Shown piece by piece: positions 4,736 to 5,366 of a stretch of 5,366 bases of DNA. The DNA is from Candidatus Woesebacteria bacterium. GTDB lineage: Bacteria; Patescibacteriota; Microgenomatia; UBA8517. Each line of letters opens with the position of its first letter. The first letter of the stretch is position 1. The notes under the pieces were generated by a model. That model was given only the letters and a program-made list of their open reading frames with translations. It did no database searches and was not told the origin of the DNA. The translations under genes were made by a program, and so were the position numbers. The stretch spans positions 1 to 5,366 of the forward strand of contig JAPLZT010000004.1 in the NCBI GenBank assembly GCA_026394855.1, given 5' to 3'.

Positions 4736-5366
4736 ATGCCCGGCAGATACTTCAGCTGCAAATATTGCAAGAAACCAGTTTATAGAGATCTTAAGCGTAT
4801 TCATGAAAATGAGAAAAATGGTTGGGATGTATTTTGCTCTCAAGAGTGCTTATGGCATCTTAGAAGGAAACAAATAATCTGTTCCTGTTCAAGAGTTGGT
4901 TGCCATAAAACTTTTATTCGAAAACCGTCGGAACTCAAAAAGATAAAAGAATGTTATTGTTCAACCAGCTGTGCAGCAATTGTTAACAATTCGAAATATG
5001 TTAAGCGCCCTGCTGTCATAAAAACATGTGGATATTGTAAAATAAGTTTTAAGGGTCATGGAAAAAAGTTTTGCTCAGAGACATGTCAAAATAAAGCCCA
5101 AATTATTCCAGCTGCTTTACTTATATTTAGGATAAAGAACTTTGCTCAGGTCAATAAAAGAATTCCCTGTAAAAGAGAATTTGGTAATTATCATGCTATC
5201 CGTGCACGTTTTGGTACTTGGAATAATGCTATTAAAATAGCTGGTTTTGATCCAAATCCAGTTATGTTTGCAAATAGACATATTGCTAAAGATGGACACG
5301 AGTGCGACTCTTTTTCAGAAAAGATTATTGATGATTGGATGTTTGAGAAAGGAATCGTCCACAAAA
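4736..5366 (+). CDS. Zinc-finger, homing-endonuclease-like protein, 3'-partial
   Basis: The frame has 210 visible codons and no stop before the window edge. Residues 1-120 hold three tandem Cys-rich knuckles of similar layout: Cys8-x2-Cys11 with FCSQEC (Cys34, Cys38); Cys51-x4-Cys56 with YCSTSC (Cys75, Cys79); Cys98-x2-Cys101 with FCSETC (Cys113, Cys117). These are probably treble-clef-like zinc fingers that bind DNA. Residues about 128-172 (IPCKREFGNYHA, RARFGTWNNAIKIAGF) resemble the homing-endonuclease-associated repeat (Pfam HNH_repeat, from memory). From about 180, NRHIAKDGHECDSFSEKIIDDW followed by an EKGIVHK turn looks like the opening of a PD-(D/E)XK or Vsr-like nuclease, with Glu195 a candidate first catalytic acid. 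The DF and ExK part would lie beyond the window. An in-frame TAA at 4730-4732 fixes the ATG at 4736; there is no SD. Exact activity is unknown. Confidence 0.85.
   Translation, partial: MPGRYFSCKYCKKPVYRDLKRIHENEKNGWDVFCSQECLWHLRRKQIICSCSRVGCHKTFIRKPSELKKIKECYCSTSCAAIVNNSKYVKRPAVIKTCGYCKISFKGHGKKFCSETCQNKAQIIPAALLIFRIKNFAQVNKRIPCKREFGNYHAIRARFGTWNNAIKIAGFDPNPVMFANRHIAKDGHECDSFSEKIIDDWMFEKGIVHK

Noticed and set aside
5117..5299. Minus-strand open frame of 60 codons
   Set aside because: It lies wholly opposite the plus-strand zinc-knuckle gene, shows no family motif, and is best explained as a shadow.
1..5366. CRISPR array, insertion sequence or long repeat
   Set aside because: No spaced direct repeats, transposase motifs or terminal inverted repeats are visible in the window.

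Overview
The window is bacterial, A+T-rich and very compact. It carries the distal part of the large ribosomal-protein cluster (the "alpha operon" end), all on the + strand: map (5' end cut by the window) - infA - rpmJ - rpsM - rpsK - rpsD - rpoA - rplQ - rplM - rpsI. A tRNA-Pro(GGG) gene follows, then the start of an unrelated accessory gene that runs off the right edge. Gene order, compact spacing, the absence of Shine-Dalgarno (SD) sites before most genes, the short uS11 and the lack of an encoded CCA on the tRNA suggest a lineage of the Candidate Phyla Radiation (Patescibacteria), possibly Microgenomates-like. That placement is an inference from gene style, not a phylogeny. UGA is a normal stop here (infA and rplQ end in TGA at family-typical lengths), so the UGA=Gly code of Gracilibacteria and Absconditabacteria is excluded.

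Bases 1-4569 hold the housekeeping block. Neighbouring genes are a few bases apart or overlap by 1, 4 or 13 nt, so one polycistronic message with translational coupling is likely. The products are a methionine aminopeptidase that trims new proteins, initiation factor IF-1, ribosomal proteins bL36, uS13, uS11, uS4, bL17, uL13 and uS9, and the RNA polymerase alpha subunit. The one clear break is the 90-nt rpsD-rpoA gap. It contains several inverted repeats, a good sigma70-type promoter (TTGATC, 17 nt, TAAAAT) and a 10-base perfect SD. Together these indicate that rpoA-rplQ-rplM-rpsI can be transcribed separately, and that rpoA starts at the ATG at 2441.

Bases 4570-4671 hold a complete cloverleaf tRNA-Pro(GGG) behind its own extended -10 element. 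It has no encoded CCA.

Bases 4672-5366 hold the most unusual content. A strong promoter (TTGACT, 17 nt, TTTAAT) lies so close to the ATG at 4736 that the message is probably leaderless. It drives an open frame still open at the window edge, which encodes three tandem Cys-rich zinc knuckles, a repeat like those in homing endonucleases (RARFGTWNNAIKIAGF), and the first part of what looks like a nuclease domain (CDSFSEKIIDDW). This looks like a free-standing homing-endonuclease-like or mobile gene next to a tRNA gene at the end of a ribosomal operon.
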